From the NCBI GenBank assembly GCA_946998205.1, contig CAMPYJ010000043.1, positions 1 to 22,709 of the forward strand: a stretch of DNA of 22,709 nt. The letters are read 5' to 3'. Of this stretch, positions 1 to 6,568 are shown piece by piece (positions within the stretch are counted from its first letter, which is position 1; every line of letters starts with the position of its first letter). A program made the position numbers and the translations under genes. This stretch comes from an uncultured Prevotella sp. (lineage in GTDB: Bacteria; Bacteroidota; Bacteroidia; Bacteroidales; Bacteroidaceae). Under the pieces are notes generated by a model. It was given only the letters and a program-made list of their open reading frames with translations, was not told where the DNA came from and did no database searches.

Positions 1-33
1 GGGAGGCTTTAATATAACTCACTATGGCACGCT

Positions 34-70
34 CCCCTCCTTCGGAGGGGTCGGGGGCGGCTTTTTTTTT
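34..70 (+). terminator. GC-rich hairpin followed by a T-run, upstream of der
   Basis: CCCCTCC (34-40) pairs perfectly with GGAGGGG (44-50) around TTC, and a run of nine or more T follows at 62-70. The T-run is separated from the hairpin by a G-rich stretch, so this is not a textbook intrinsic terminator. It could end the gene left of the window or be a common intergenic hairpin. The first ten bases of the window (GGGAGGCTTT) resemble the tail at 53-65, hinting at a second copy cut by the window edge. Confidence 0.45.
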
Positions 71-74
71 CAAT

Positions 75-1388
75 ATGGCAAAATTAGTAGCAATCGTTGG
101 ACGCCCCAATGTAGGTAAGTCCACATTATTTAACCGTTTAACACAGTCGCGCAAGGCGATTGTAAGTGATACTGCCGGTACCACCCGCGACCGTCAGTAT
201 GGAAAATGTAGTTGGAACGGGCGCGAGTTCTCCGTGGTGGATACCGGAGGGTGGGTAGTCAACTCGGATGATGTCTTTGAAGACGCCATCCGCAGACAGG
301 TTATCGTGGCTACCGAAGAGGCCGACCTGGTGCTCTTCATGGTGGATGTGCAAAACGGATTGACCGACTGGGATGCCGACGTGGCGCAGATTTTGCGTCG
401 AACAAAGCTGCCCGTCATCCTTGTGGGCAACAAGGTTGACAACAGCGCCGAGTATTACACGGCTGCCGAGTTCTATCGCTTGGGTCTGGGCGAGCCACGG
501 TGTATCAGTGCCGCAACAGGTGGCGGCACGGGCGATCTGCTTGACTTGATACTGGAGAAGCTGCCTGCCGAGAGTAAGGAAGAACTGGAAGACGACATTC
601 CGCGCTTTGCAGTGGTGGGCCGGCCCAACGTGGGCAAGAGTAGCATCATCAATGCCTTCATCGGTGAGGACCGCCACATCGTGACCGAAATAGCCGGCAC
701 CACGCGTGACAGTATCTATACGCGGTTTGACAAGTTTGGATTTGATTTCTACCTGGTCGACACAGCCGGCATCCGTAGAAAGAATAAAGTTTCCGAGGAT
801 CTTGAGTTTTATTCGGTGATGCGCAGCATCCGCAGCATTGAGAACAGTGACGTGTGCATCCTCATGATTGATGCCACGCGAGGCATCGAGTCGCAGGACA
901 TGAACATCTTCCAACTCATTCAGAAGAACAACAAGTCGTTGGTGGTGGTGGTCAACAAGTGGGACTTGGTGGAGGACAAGGATCACAAGGTCATCAAGAC
1001 CTTCGAGAATGCAATTCGCGAGCGCATGGCTCCATTCACAGACTTTCCCATCATCTTCGCTTCTGCCCTTACCAAGCAGCGCATCTTCAAGGTGCTGGAA
1101 ACGGCTAAGCAGGTGTACCTCAACCGTAAGTTGCGCATTGGAACCTCCAAGCTTAACGAGGTGATGCTTCCCATCATCGAGGAAACACCGCCGCCATCTA
1201 TCAAGGGAAAGTACATCAAGATAAAATATTGTACGCAACTGCCCAACACACAGATTCCTTCGTTTGTGTTTTATGCCAATCTGCCGCAGTATGTCAAGGA
1301 GAACTATCGCCGGTTCCTGGAGAACAAGATACGTGAGAATTGGACGCTGACGGGAAGCCCCATCAACGTGTTCATTCGGAAGAAGTAA
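75..1388 (+). CDS. der: Ribosome biogenesis GTPase Der (EngA), tandem GTPase
   Basis: Essential cytoplasmic GTPase that helps mature the 50S ribosomal subunit. The 437-aa protein has the family's normal length and order: a first G domain with P-loop GRPNVGKST at about residues 9-17, DTGG, and NKVD at about 119-122; a second G domain with GRPNVGKSS at about 182-190, DTAG, and NKWD at about 294-297; then a C-terminal KH-like domain ending in INVFIRKK. An in-frame ATG at 24 would add 17 residues encoded by the GC hairpin and T-run, which is implausible. The ATG at 75, giving MAKLVAIVGRPN, fits the family and is chosen. The gene is more GC-rich than the accessory genes to its right. Identity is essentially certain from the two complete GTPase motif sets. 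Confidence 0.97.
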   Translation: MAKLVAIVGRPNVGKSTLFNRLTQSRKAIVSDTAGTTRDRQYGKCSWNGREFSVVDTGGWVVNSDDVFEDAIRRQVIVATEEADLVLFMVDVQNGLTDWDADVAQILRRTKLPVILVGNKVDNSAEYYTAAEFYRLGLGEPRCISAATGGGTGDLLDLILEKLPAESKEELEDDIPRFAVVGRPNVGKSSIINAFIGEDRHIVTEIAGTTRDSIYTRFDKFGFDFYLVDTAGIRRKNKVSEDLEFYSVMRSIRSIENSDVCILMIDATRGIESQDMNIFQLIQKNNKSLVVVVNKWDLVEDKDHKVIKTFENAIRERMAPFTDFPIIFASALTKQRIFKVLETAKQVYLNRKLRIGTSKLNEVMLPIIEETPPPSIKGKYIKIKYCTQLPNTQIPSFVFYANLPQYVKENYRRFLENKIRENWTLTGSPINVFIRKK

Positions 1389-1414
1389 TTTTCGCGACGG
1401 GAGCTTCTTTTTCT

Positions 1415-1483
1415 CGGGAGTAATCGGGAGTAAATTGGAGTTAACTGGAGTTAATGGACTAATGCTTTTTTATCGGGAGTTAA
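1415..1483 (+). repeat. Short 10-bp tandem repeats (GGGAGTTAA-like) between der and the next gene
   Basis: Four adjacent 10-base units follow one another at 1415-1454: CGGGAGTAAT, CGGGAGTAAA, TTGGAGTTAA, CTGGAGTTAA. A fifth related unit, CGGGAGTTAA, is at 1474-1483 and abuts the probable start codon of the next gene. The GGAG core resembles a Shine-Dalgarno sequence and the last unit is placed where it could serve as one, but Bacteroidales depend little on such sites. Function unknown. Confidence 0.7.
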
Positions 1484-1944
1484 TGAGGATGTTAAAGAAA
1501 ATAATCTTCCTATGTGTACAGGCGATGCTCTTGTTGGGAGCGTCAGCCGCCTTTGCACAGCACAAGGCTATAGTGAAGAAAGTTTTTAAGGTGCCTCAAC
1601 GAGCGTGTGTGTTAGAACCTGTTGTTTCAGATGCACGCATTGAAAAGATGAAAAAAGCGGCAAAGAATGAAGATGATTTTTATGTTGAGGCTGATGATGT
1701 GAACTATTATCTTTTCCAGGCGGGGGAATTGATGAAAAGACACAGACAAAAAGCCATTCTCGTACCAGCCGCCTATACTGACATCCTGTTTCCCAATGGT
1801 GAGATAATCCAAGCTGATACGATAGCGTTTGGTAGCATGATTCTTTACAAACCAGGCAAAAATCCTCAAGTGGTCAGTTCTGTGGATTTCGCGGAAGCAT
1901 ATCAATCATATTTTGTTCCAGCTAAGGGGAAACGGCGTAGATAA
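1483..1944 (+). CDS. Hypothetical secreted/periplasmic protein
   Basis: I do not recognise the family. From the ATG at 1483 (or 1489) the protein is about 153 aa. It begins with a clear Sec signal peptide: basic MRMLKK, a hydrophobic core (IIFLCVQAMLLLGASAA) and a likely signal peptidase I site after AFA-Q. The mature part has a basic start, a central VEADDVNYYLFQAGELM segment, and a beta-rich C-terminal half (GSMILYKPGKNPQVVSS) ending in a basic GKRRR tail. An upstream in-frame ATG at 1435 would lie inside the 10-bp tandem repeats and put a polar extension before the signal peptide, so it is rejected. No partner is visible; it lies 94 bp after der on the same strand. Periplasmic location is inferred from the signal peptide only. 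Confidence 0.75.
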   Translation: MRMLKKIIFLCVQAMLLLGASAAFAQHKAIVKKVFKVPQRACVLEPVVSDARIEKMKKAAKNEDDFYVEADDVNYYLFQAGELMKRHRQKAILVPAAYTDILFPNGEIIQADTIAFGSMILYKPGKNPQVVSSVDFAEAYQSYFVPAKGKRRR

Positions 1945-1992
1945 ACTTTTGGCGTATCCTTTGCTCCCTTCTGCGCTTTCAAATAATTTTAG

Positions 1993-2000
1993 TACCTTTG
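1993..2000 (+). promoter_or_regulatory. Putative -7 element of the small lipoprotein gene
   Basis: TACCTTTG matches the Bacteroidales -7 consensus TAnnTTTG and lies 31 bp before the ATG at 2032. I see no good TTTG -33 box at the expected 19-21 bp spacing, so this call is moderate at best. Confidence 0.45.
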
Positions 2001-2031
2001 TCGGAATCAATAGTACAGAGAACGAGACCCA

Positions 2032-2427
2032 ATGATGATGCGTAAACTACTCTACATAGCCTTACTCATGGCTGTCGCTGCCTGCACTTCCAAAGGTGTA
2101 GACCAAGGTGAGGTGGCGGCACGCGCGGCTAAGCAATATTATGACTATTTGCTTCATGGCGATTATGCCTCCTTTGTGGATGGGCATTTTCGCCATGACA
2201 GTATTCCTGACACATATAGAGAGCAACTCATTGCAAATGCCAAAATGTATATGAATCAGCAAACCGTTGAACACCGTGGCATTAAGGATGTTCATATCGT
2301 TCAGGTAAAAGCCGACATAGAAAAGCATGCAGCTAATGTCTTTTTGGTCTTTGCCTATGGGGATAGTACGAACGAAGAGATAGTGGTTCCAATGGTAGAA
2401 AACAAAGGCGTTTGGTATCTCAGGTAA
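2032..2427 (+). CDS. Small lipoprotein, DUF4878/NTF2-like
   Basis: This 131-aa lipoprotein starts MMMRKLLYIALLMAVAAC; the lipobox VAAC places the lipidated cysteine at residue 18. After it comes a compact domain: a helical segment (ARAAKQYYDYLLHGDYASFVDG) followed by alternating strands ending with VPMVENKGVWYLR. The pattern 'A..yy..l..gdy..f.......Y...........V.....G.WYL' is typical of NTF2-like DUF4878 lipoproteins, common in Bacteroides and Prevotella and of unknown function. The DUF assignment rests on resemblance alone. Three consecutive or nearby ATGs (2032, 2035, 2038) could serve as start; the choice hardly matters because the signal peptide is removed. A -7 element lies just upstream, so it is probably a single-gene transcript. 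Confidence 0.8.
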   Translation: MMMRKLLYIALLMAVAACTSKGVDQGEVAARAAKQYYDYLLHGDYASFVDGHFRHDSIPDTYREQLIANAKMYMNQQTVEHRGIKDVHIVQVKADIEKHAANVFLVFAYGDSTNEEIVVPMVENKGVWYLR

Positions 2428-2433
2428 TCTTTT

Positions 2434-2665
2434 AACAACGAAAAACACAAAAGAATCTAAAAACATTGCCGCAAAAGCCATTCCACGAAAGAACGTCCCG
2501 TTCAGTCTAAAATAACGAAAAACATATTTGCAGCATTTCACTTTTGACAAAAAAACGGAGAAAAAATCACGACGCATTTCTTTTCGCTGTTTTCGTCAGA
2601 ACGTCTACGTTCTTTGATTTCTTCATATCACTTGCGTATTTTCGTTTTTCTGCTATTTCGTTGTT
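2434..2665. repeat. Gene-free segment bounded by a 10-bp inverted repeat
   Basis: AACAACGAAA at 2434-2443 is exactly complementary to TTTCGTTGTT at 2656-2665. The interior is AT-rich and low in complexity, with ACGAAAAAC-type words at 2438-2446 and 2515-2523 and CGTTTTT in the other sense near the right end. A perfect 6-bp hairpin with a 4-base loop (AGAACG-TCTA-CGTTCT) sits at 2598-2613. I find no coding sequence. It may be an old non-autonomous element or simply lineage-typical intergenic sequence. Confidence 0.4.
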
Positions 2666-2670
2666 GATTT

Positions 2671-2692
2671 AAGCCAAGGCTTGCTTTTTTTT
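2671..2692 (+). terminator. Probable intrinsic terminator
   Basis: AAGCC-AA-GGCTT (2671-2682) is a perfect dyad followed at once by GCTTTTTTTT. The stem is short, but hairpin plus U-tract geometry on the plus strand is good. It would end transcripts reading out of the lipoprotein gene across the 2434-2665 segment. Confidence 0.5.
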
Positions 2693-2865
2693 ATTTCAAC
2701 CAATAGATTTTTACTCCATCGTGAGCATAAACACACAAAGCTTAATAATTTTTCTGGTTATGACACAATATGGCAACACGCCCCTGTAATTTTGCGCTTA
2801 GTAAATTATAAATTCCGTGCAAAATTAACTTATATGGTAAATCAATATGGTGCGACATTATATAA

Positions 2866-3062
2866 AGGGCGGTTCTATAAATTACCACCGTAAAGTTTTA
2901 TTTATGCTGAACGGTTTACGTTTTGTCATCTTGCGGTCTTTTTTTGGGTTCAATTTGCTTGTTCGTTCAGTCGTATAGCTCGCCATACTCCTTCACTCAC
3001 AAACAAATTGACCACCAAAAAGAGCCTCGCAATCTGACAAAGCTAATTTATAGAAACGCCCT
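2866..3062 (-). repeat. Repeat copy A (MITE-like, ~197 bp, terminal inverted repeats)
   Basis: This is a full-length copy of a four-member repeat, with the hairpin sense on the minus strand. The ends AGGGCGGTTCTATAAATTA and (complement of the right end) AGGGCGTTTCTATAAATTA form terminal inverted repeats of about 19 bp with one mismatch. The internal 60-nt hairpin core is 2951-3010. It encodes no protein. The flanks share only AA, so no convincing target duplication is visible. Together with copy B in opposite orientation it brackets the 73-aa gene. Confidence 0.85.
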
Positions 3063-3167
3063 AAACAGATACATCCCAAGGGGGAATGTGGAGATTGATG
3101 CAAGTAGGATGCGATTAAAAAATAAAATGTAAAAAATGAGAGGAATCCAATTTTTTCTTGCAAACGT

Positions 3168-3200
3168 TTTGCAGATGTATAAAAATATTTTATATCTTTG
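3168..3200 (+). promoter_or_regulatory. Bacteroidales promoter upstream of the 73-aa gene
   Basis: TTTG at 3168-3171 is followed 21 bp later by TATCTTTG at 3193-3200, matching the TTTG / TAnnTTTG consensus with near-ideal spacing. The nearest gene in this sense is at 3479, implying an untranslated leader of about 270 nt. Confidence 0.7.
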
Positions 3201-3206
3201 CTATCA

Positions 3207-3478
3207 GTATGTGAGCGACATAAAAATGTGCGCACGCAATGACAATTCTGTTCAAGGAGTAGAATCTGGTAAATTCAAACTTGAAATTATGAACACGGAG
3301 AGTCAGAGCGAGTTCACTGCCAGCATAGGCATGGATTCCTCTTTCGTGTTTTACTTAATTTCGGGTTTACCAGAGCCTTACTCTTAGTAGAATGTGATAC
3401 CGAGGCGTTCATGCCTTTCTTGTAGGCTTTCGCCATGAAGAAACAACAAAGTATATTAACCAATAAAAACCTAAAAAT
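3207..3478 (+). ncRNA. Long, possibly structured leader or small RNA before the 73-aa gene
   Basis: Downstream of the promoter there is no convincing gene for about 270 nt; an 83-codon open frame here has no recognisable features. Short dyads occur throughout: ATTCT/AGAAT near 3244-3265, TGCC-AGCATA-GGCA near 3317-3330, and close to the gene a pair of mutually exclusive dyads built from AGGC, GCCT, AGGC and CGCC between about 3402 and 3435. Alternative pairing of this kind is seen in attenuators and cis-regulatory RNAs. An independent small RNA ending before the gene is equally possible. No known RNA family was recognised by eye. Confidence 0.35.
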
Positions 3479-3700
3479 ATGGCATTATTCAGAATTACCG
3501 TAACACGTCGTAAGAATACCGCAGGTATGCTTATCGAACCAGGAATGAGCGTACAAATCGCTTCGTTTGTTAACAATCCTGTCACAAACATCCAAGAGTG
3601 CAAAAAAGTGAACCAACTCTTCATCAACAACTTTGGTGTAGACTTAGATAAAATGGGCGCACTCAACTGCTCATGCTTGAGGGTGGAGAAGATAGGGTAA
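3479..3700 (+). CDS. Small protein, probably DUF6140 family
   Basis: This 73-aa protein starts MALFRITVTRRKNTAGMLIEPG and ends GALNCSCLRVEKIG. The opening 'MALFRITV' followed by a 'GM.V.' strand and a C-terminal 'D..K.GALN...L.V.KI' is the pattern I associate with the small Bacteroidales family DUF6140; function unknown. That name is from memory and should be treated as tentative. There is no signal peptide or membrane segment, so it is probably cytoplasmic. The long leader upstream and its position between two inverted copies of the same repeat (A and B, the latter starting 6 bp after the stop) are the notable context. The start codon follows an AT-rich stretch without a Shine-Dalgarno sequence, as usual in this phylum. 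Confidence 0.8.
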   Translation: MALFRITVTRRKNTAGMLIEPGMSVQIASFVNNPVTNIQECKKVNQLFINNFGVDLDKMGALNCSCLRVEKIG

Positions 3701-3706
3701 GAATTA

Positions 3707-3902
3707 AGGGCGGTTCTATAAATTAGCTTTGACAGATTGTGAGACTATTTTTGAGGTCAATTTGTTTGTGAGTGAATGAGTATAGCGAGCTATACGACAG
3801 AGCGAATAAGCAAATTGAACAAAAAAAGTCCACAAGATGACAAAACATAAAAAGACTGACATAAAAAAGAAAGTTTACGGTGGTAATTTATATAACCGCC
3901 CT
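3707..3902 (+). repeat. Repeat copy B (MITE-like, ~196 bp)
   Basis: Full-length copy with the hairpin sense on the plus strand, pointing at the nuclease cluster that starts at 4166. The left end AGGGCGGTTCTATAAATTAG and the right end (complement AGGGCGGTTATATAAATTAC) form the terminal inverted repeats. The TAGCTTTG word just inside the left end matches the -7 promoter consensus. The 60-nt hairpin core is 3758-3817; it is slightly degenerate here, with two true mismatches in one arm. No open reading frame of note. Confidence 0.85.
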
Positions 3903-4165
3903 ATAACGAGTGAAGTACTGCAATTCAATGTAGAATTAGAGTCTAATGAATAGGATACAACCATTTGTGTTGAGTGATGCAGGGGATCATGCTAACATAA
4001 TTTAGCGGGGACAATAGTTTTATTTATACTTTTGTTCTGTTGTTCTCAGATTTTGCAGAATGGTTTTTCTTTCGCAAAGATAAGTGTATGATTTCTTTGT
4101 GATGCGAAAAAATAATGTTTATTTTTTTTAATCAAAATATTATAAAAATAGGGGGAAAAGTGACA
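3903..4165 (+). promoter_or_regulatory. AT-rich leader of the nuclease cluster with a candidate -7 element
   Basis: I see no gene here. TACTTTTG at 4027-4034 fits the -7 consensus TAnnTTTG, with a TTTA at 4001-4004 about 22 bp upstream as a weak -33. This would give a leader of roughly 125 nt to the ATG at 4166. TTTGC (near 4055) and GCAAA (near 4074) could pair as a stem in that leader. GGGGGA at 4151-4156 is a Shine-Dalgarno-like stretch. Confidence 0.4.
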
Positions 4166-5383
4166 ATGGTAAGTAATCTGTCTAAGAAAACAATAGATGA
4201 TGAACTGAATTCTTGTCTTAATGACATGAAAGCAGTAGAACAAGTGTTGGATGAGCATCTGACTCTTCTTGCGGAAAATGTAGATCAAGGTTTTTTGCAG
4301 TTGAAAGAATTAGGAACACAAATTAGTATCGCTGCAAATCAAATAGCCAAAATGGGACATCCAAAATTCGGGTCGGTAGTTGCCATTTCAGGTGTCGCTT
4401 TAACAAGTGCTTTAGGTGCATACAATGAGGTTAAGGCCGCTTATGAGCATAATAAAGAGTTGGATAGACTTCTTACACAGAAAGTGAAAATTGCAAAAGA
4501 AAAAAAAGCTGGCATAGAGTTGATTCGTGAAACAGCTTTGCGTCCGTATCATCGTTTTCAAAAATTGCTTGTTAATGAGTTTGAACATAAATATAATGAG
4601 CAGGATTTGCTTGATAATCCAGAGAATACAGAAGTTATAGTAGGTGAAATAGCTCGTGTATGCGAGCTTTACAAAACATTTAGATATGACCTTACAATGG
4701 TTGATTATCTTATTGCAGAATACAATGCATGGCTGAATTTTCAGCAAAAGTCCGACTTGCCTCGTCCCATCATGTCTCATGTAAATAATGAACTATATGC
4801 TGACATTTTTGAACTTAATAATAAAAGACAGCACAATTTGTGTACCACAATCACAAGAAATGAAGCAAATGGAGAAATTTCTGGTGCGGAGTTGTTATTC
4901 TTGGCAGACCCTTCTATCACATCATGTTATTTGTTTCCTTTTGTTGAAAATAGTGAGGTTATTAGTGATTTAGATTTTCAACCTAATGGCATAGCAGAAG
5001 TTTTACTCAGTGAGAACACCGCTTATATTAATTATAAAGAGCGTTTGTCAAAAGCTAATGAGTTGAAAAATGGTACTAAAATAATGGTTGCTCTTATTTT
5101 AGTTCTAAGTATTGTTTTTGATTATTTCTGCTTTGGCTGGATAGGTTCTTGGTGGGCATTCTTTAGGTGGCTAACATACATATTGGTTGTTGGTGTTGAA
5201 CTTGCAATTCTTTGTGTGGTGGGAACTTCTTATGATAAGGAAGATCAAAAGAAAAATTGCGAAGAAGCAGCTTGCGATCAACTTGATTTAATGGGGTATG
5301 TAGAAGTACATGAACCTGATCTTGAAAAAAAGAATTTGCTTACAGCAGGAGTTGATGGGATATTAAAAAATATATTTGGATAA
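4166..5383 (+). CDS. Unrecognised helical membrane protein, first gene of the LHH-nuclease cluster
   Basis: I do not recognise this family. From the ATG at 4166, which has GGGGGA 10 bp upstream, the protein is 405 aa. A farther ATG at 4115 would add a Phe/Asn-rich leader from poly-T sequence and is less likely. Residues 1-65 are predicted helical and heptad-like. Residues ~68-93 form a Gly/Ala/Val-rich hydrophobic helix (FGSVVAISGVALTSALGAY) that could be amphipathic or membrane-active. A long charged helical stretch follows, then a mixed region around 190-290. Two transmembrane segments lie at about 307-323 and 330-355, separated by WIGSWWAFFRW, and an acidic cytoplasmic-type tail follows. 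There is no signal peptide. It is strongly AT-rich compared with der and lptB, suggesting transfer. The next gene starts 16 bp after its stop, so they are very likely cotranscribed. Helix-hydrophobic-helix layout is reminiscent of alpha-pore-forming proteins, but that is only an impression. Confidence 0.8.
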   Translation: MVSNLSKKTIDDELNSCLNDMKAVEQVLDEHLTLLAENVDQGFLQLKELGTQISIAANQIAKMGHPKFGSVVAISGVALTSALGAYNEVKAAYEHNKELDRLLTQKVKIAKEKKAGIELIRETALRPYHRFQKLLVNEFEHKYNEQDLLDNPENTEVIVGEIARVCELYKTFRYDLTMVDYLIAEYNAWLNFQQKSDLPRPIMSHVNNELYADIFELNNKRQHNLCTTITRNEANGEISGAELLFLADPSITSCYLFPFVENSEVISDLDFQPNGIAEVLLSENTAYINYKERLSKANELKNGTKIMVALILVLSIVFDYFCFGWIGSWWAFFRWLTYILVVGVELAILCVVGTSYDKEDQKKNCEEAACDQLDLMGYVEVHEPDLEKKNLLTAGVDGILKNIFG

Positions 5384-5399
5384 TTTAATTTTTACTACT

Positions 5400-5930
5400 A
5401 TGTTCAATTGGCTTAAGAAAAAAGAAAAAGAGTCTTATGTAGACTATGAAGAAGTTTTCTCTGAAAAAGAGTGTCCTGAAGAAGAATATTCTGACGAGTT
5501 AAGCTCTACAGATATTGTATATGTGGATGCTGACAACATTGAATTCGATCCAGATAACTTTGGCGAAAGGACACTCATGGCGGTCGATAACTCGTTAAAG
5601 GTTCTCAATAGTGTATCTTCGTCTGTAAAAGAATGTGTAGTGGCTTCAAAAATGGTTGATGCAGAAATTGCGAGAATGAACAGTGACCTTGATAAATTTA
5701 TCATACAAAGCGATAGCTCACTCACTAAATTTAAGGGAGCATTGCCTATATTGGATCGTCAATTAAACAAAGTGTCTGACAGGATAGACAAGATTACAGA
5801 CCAAATGCTTGGCAACAGTATGGATCCTACTTCTGCGCAGAGCATGCAAAAACACCAAATGATGATGGATATGCTCACAAAAGCAAGCGACAGTTTTAAT
5901 GATTTGTTGGCAAAACTGATTAATTTATAA
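5400..5930 (+). CDS. Acidic/coiled-coil protein of the LHH-nuclease cluster
   Basis: I do not recognise this family. From the ATG at 5400 the protein is 176 aa; a TTG-started extension from 5376 overlaps the upstream gene and is rejected. It opens with a basic MFNWLKKKEKE, followed by a strongly acidic, Glu/Asp-rich stretch (about residues 12-55), then a long helical part (about 60-175) with regular hydrophobic spacing (LKVLNSVSSSVKECVVASKM; LDRQLNKVSDRIDKITDQML), probably a coiled coil. No signal peptide, no membrane span, no enzymatic motif. Sandwiched between the membrane protein (16-bp gap) and the nuclease (35-bp gap), it could be an adaptor, a chaperone or, given its acidity and position next to a toxin-like nuclease, an inhibitor. 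These roles are guesses from context. Confidence 0.75.
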   Translation: MFNWLKKKEKESYVDYEEVFSEKECPEEEYSDELSSTDIVYVDADNIEFDPDNFGERTLMAVDNSLKVLNSVSSSVKECVVASKMVDAEIARMNSDLDKFIIQSDSSLTKFKGALPILDRQLNKVSDRIDKITDQMLGNSMDPTSAQSMQKHQMMMDMLTKASDSFNDLLAKLINL

Positions 5931-5965
5931 TGTATATTATCGTTCAATAAAAAATAAGCATAATT

Positions 5966-6490
5966 ATGAGAAAGAACACGCCCATAAGCTTAGAACTGCA
6001 GCAGGATATTTCTCATCAAACAGGGTGGAGTGATAACGTAATCAGCCATATTCGTTCTATGGAGGAGGCTGCCATTTATATGAAAGCAGGATTGGTGGAA
6101 CGGAATATTGGTGGACGGGTGGCTCTTATACGAGAGGATATTAACTGGAGCGACTACAGCATTAGACGTAACACATGGCTGAAAAAATATTTGGCAGACT
6201 GGGATAAATGGGCTGAATATAACAATGCCGACTTGATAGGAGAGGGATTTCCACCTCGTGATGCCAATGGTGACCCGTATGAGTTGCACCATATCGGTCA
6301 GGAACAAGACTCGCCTTTTGCTGAACTCACTTGGAATGAACACATGGGCGATGGGAATAATCCTATATTGCATACGTCCCGTGAATCTAAAATTTACAGA
6401 GACCAATTCAACAAAGAGAAGTCCCTGTATTGGCAGGCACGCTTCAAGGACTTTACTCAAGACGAACTCAATAAAATCTATCAGAAATAA
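5966..6490 (+). CDS. Stand-alone LHH-type HNH/Endo VII superfamily nuclease
   Basis: This 174-aa protein carries the signature of the LHH nuclease family (HNH/Endo VII fold) known mainly as C-terminal toxin domains of polymorphic toxins. An N-terminal half reads TGWSDNVISHIRSMEEAAIY...AGL...IGGRVALIREDINW. The metal-binding core then follows: ELHHIGQ (L107-H108-H109), DSPFAEL, NEHM (E125-H126) and ILHT (H136), and finally a basic helical end around YRDQFNKEKSLYWQARF. In the family the histidines form the metal-dependent DNase site; that activity is known for relatives and inferred here. What is unusual is that the domain is a free gene: there is no signal, no secretion or repeat region in front, and no recognisable immunity gene after. 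It follows the coiled-coil gene by 35 bp and precedes the WYL regulator. Confidence 0.85.
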   Translation: MRKNTPISLELQQDISHQTGWSDNVISHIRSMEEAAIYMKAGLVERNIGGRVALIREDINWSDYSIRRNTWLKKYLADWDKWAEYNNADLIGEGFPPRDANGDPYELHHIGQEQDSPFAELTWNEHMGDGNNPILHTSRESKIYRDQFNKEKSLYWQARFKDFTQDELNKIYQK

Positions 6491-6568
6491 CGCAAAGCGA
6501 TGACCATTGCATCAGTTCGATAGTAATGCTCTGCAGTGGTTTCTTTGTAATCTTTCACACATACACAC

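Noticed and set aside
138..1238. Long minus-strand open frame (366 codons) across der
   Set aside because: It is the antisense shadow of a certain core gene and its translation shows no domain.
2681..2893. 70-codon plus-strand open frame
   Set aside because: It begins in a terminator T-run and ends inside the terminal repeat of copy A; no protein-like features.
3136..3387. 83-codon frame upstream of the 73-aa gene
   Set aside because: Its start precedes the consensus promoter at 3168-3200, and it overlaps the dyad-rich leader; no recognisable domain.
4075..4110. Minus-strand TATCTTTG promoter-like word before the nuclease cluster
   Set aside because: No acceptable -33 box and no gene on that strand nearby; likely chance in AT-rich DNA.
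5376..5399. TTG-started N-terminal extension of the coiled-coil protein
   Set aside because: It overlaps the end of the upstream gene and adds residues of no clear value; the ATG at 5400 is simpler.
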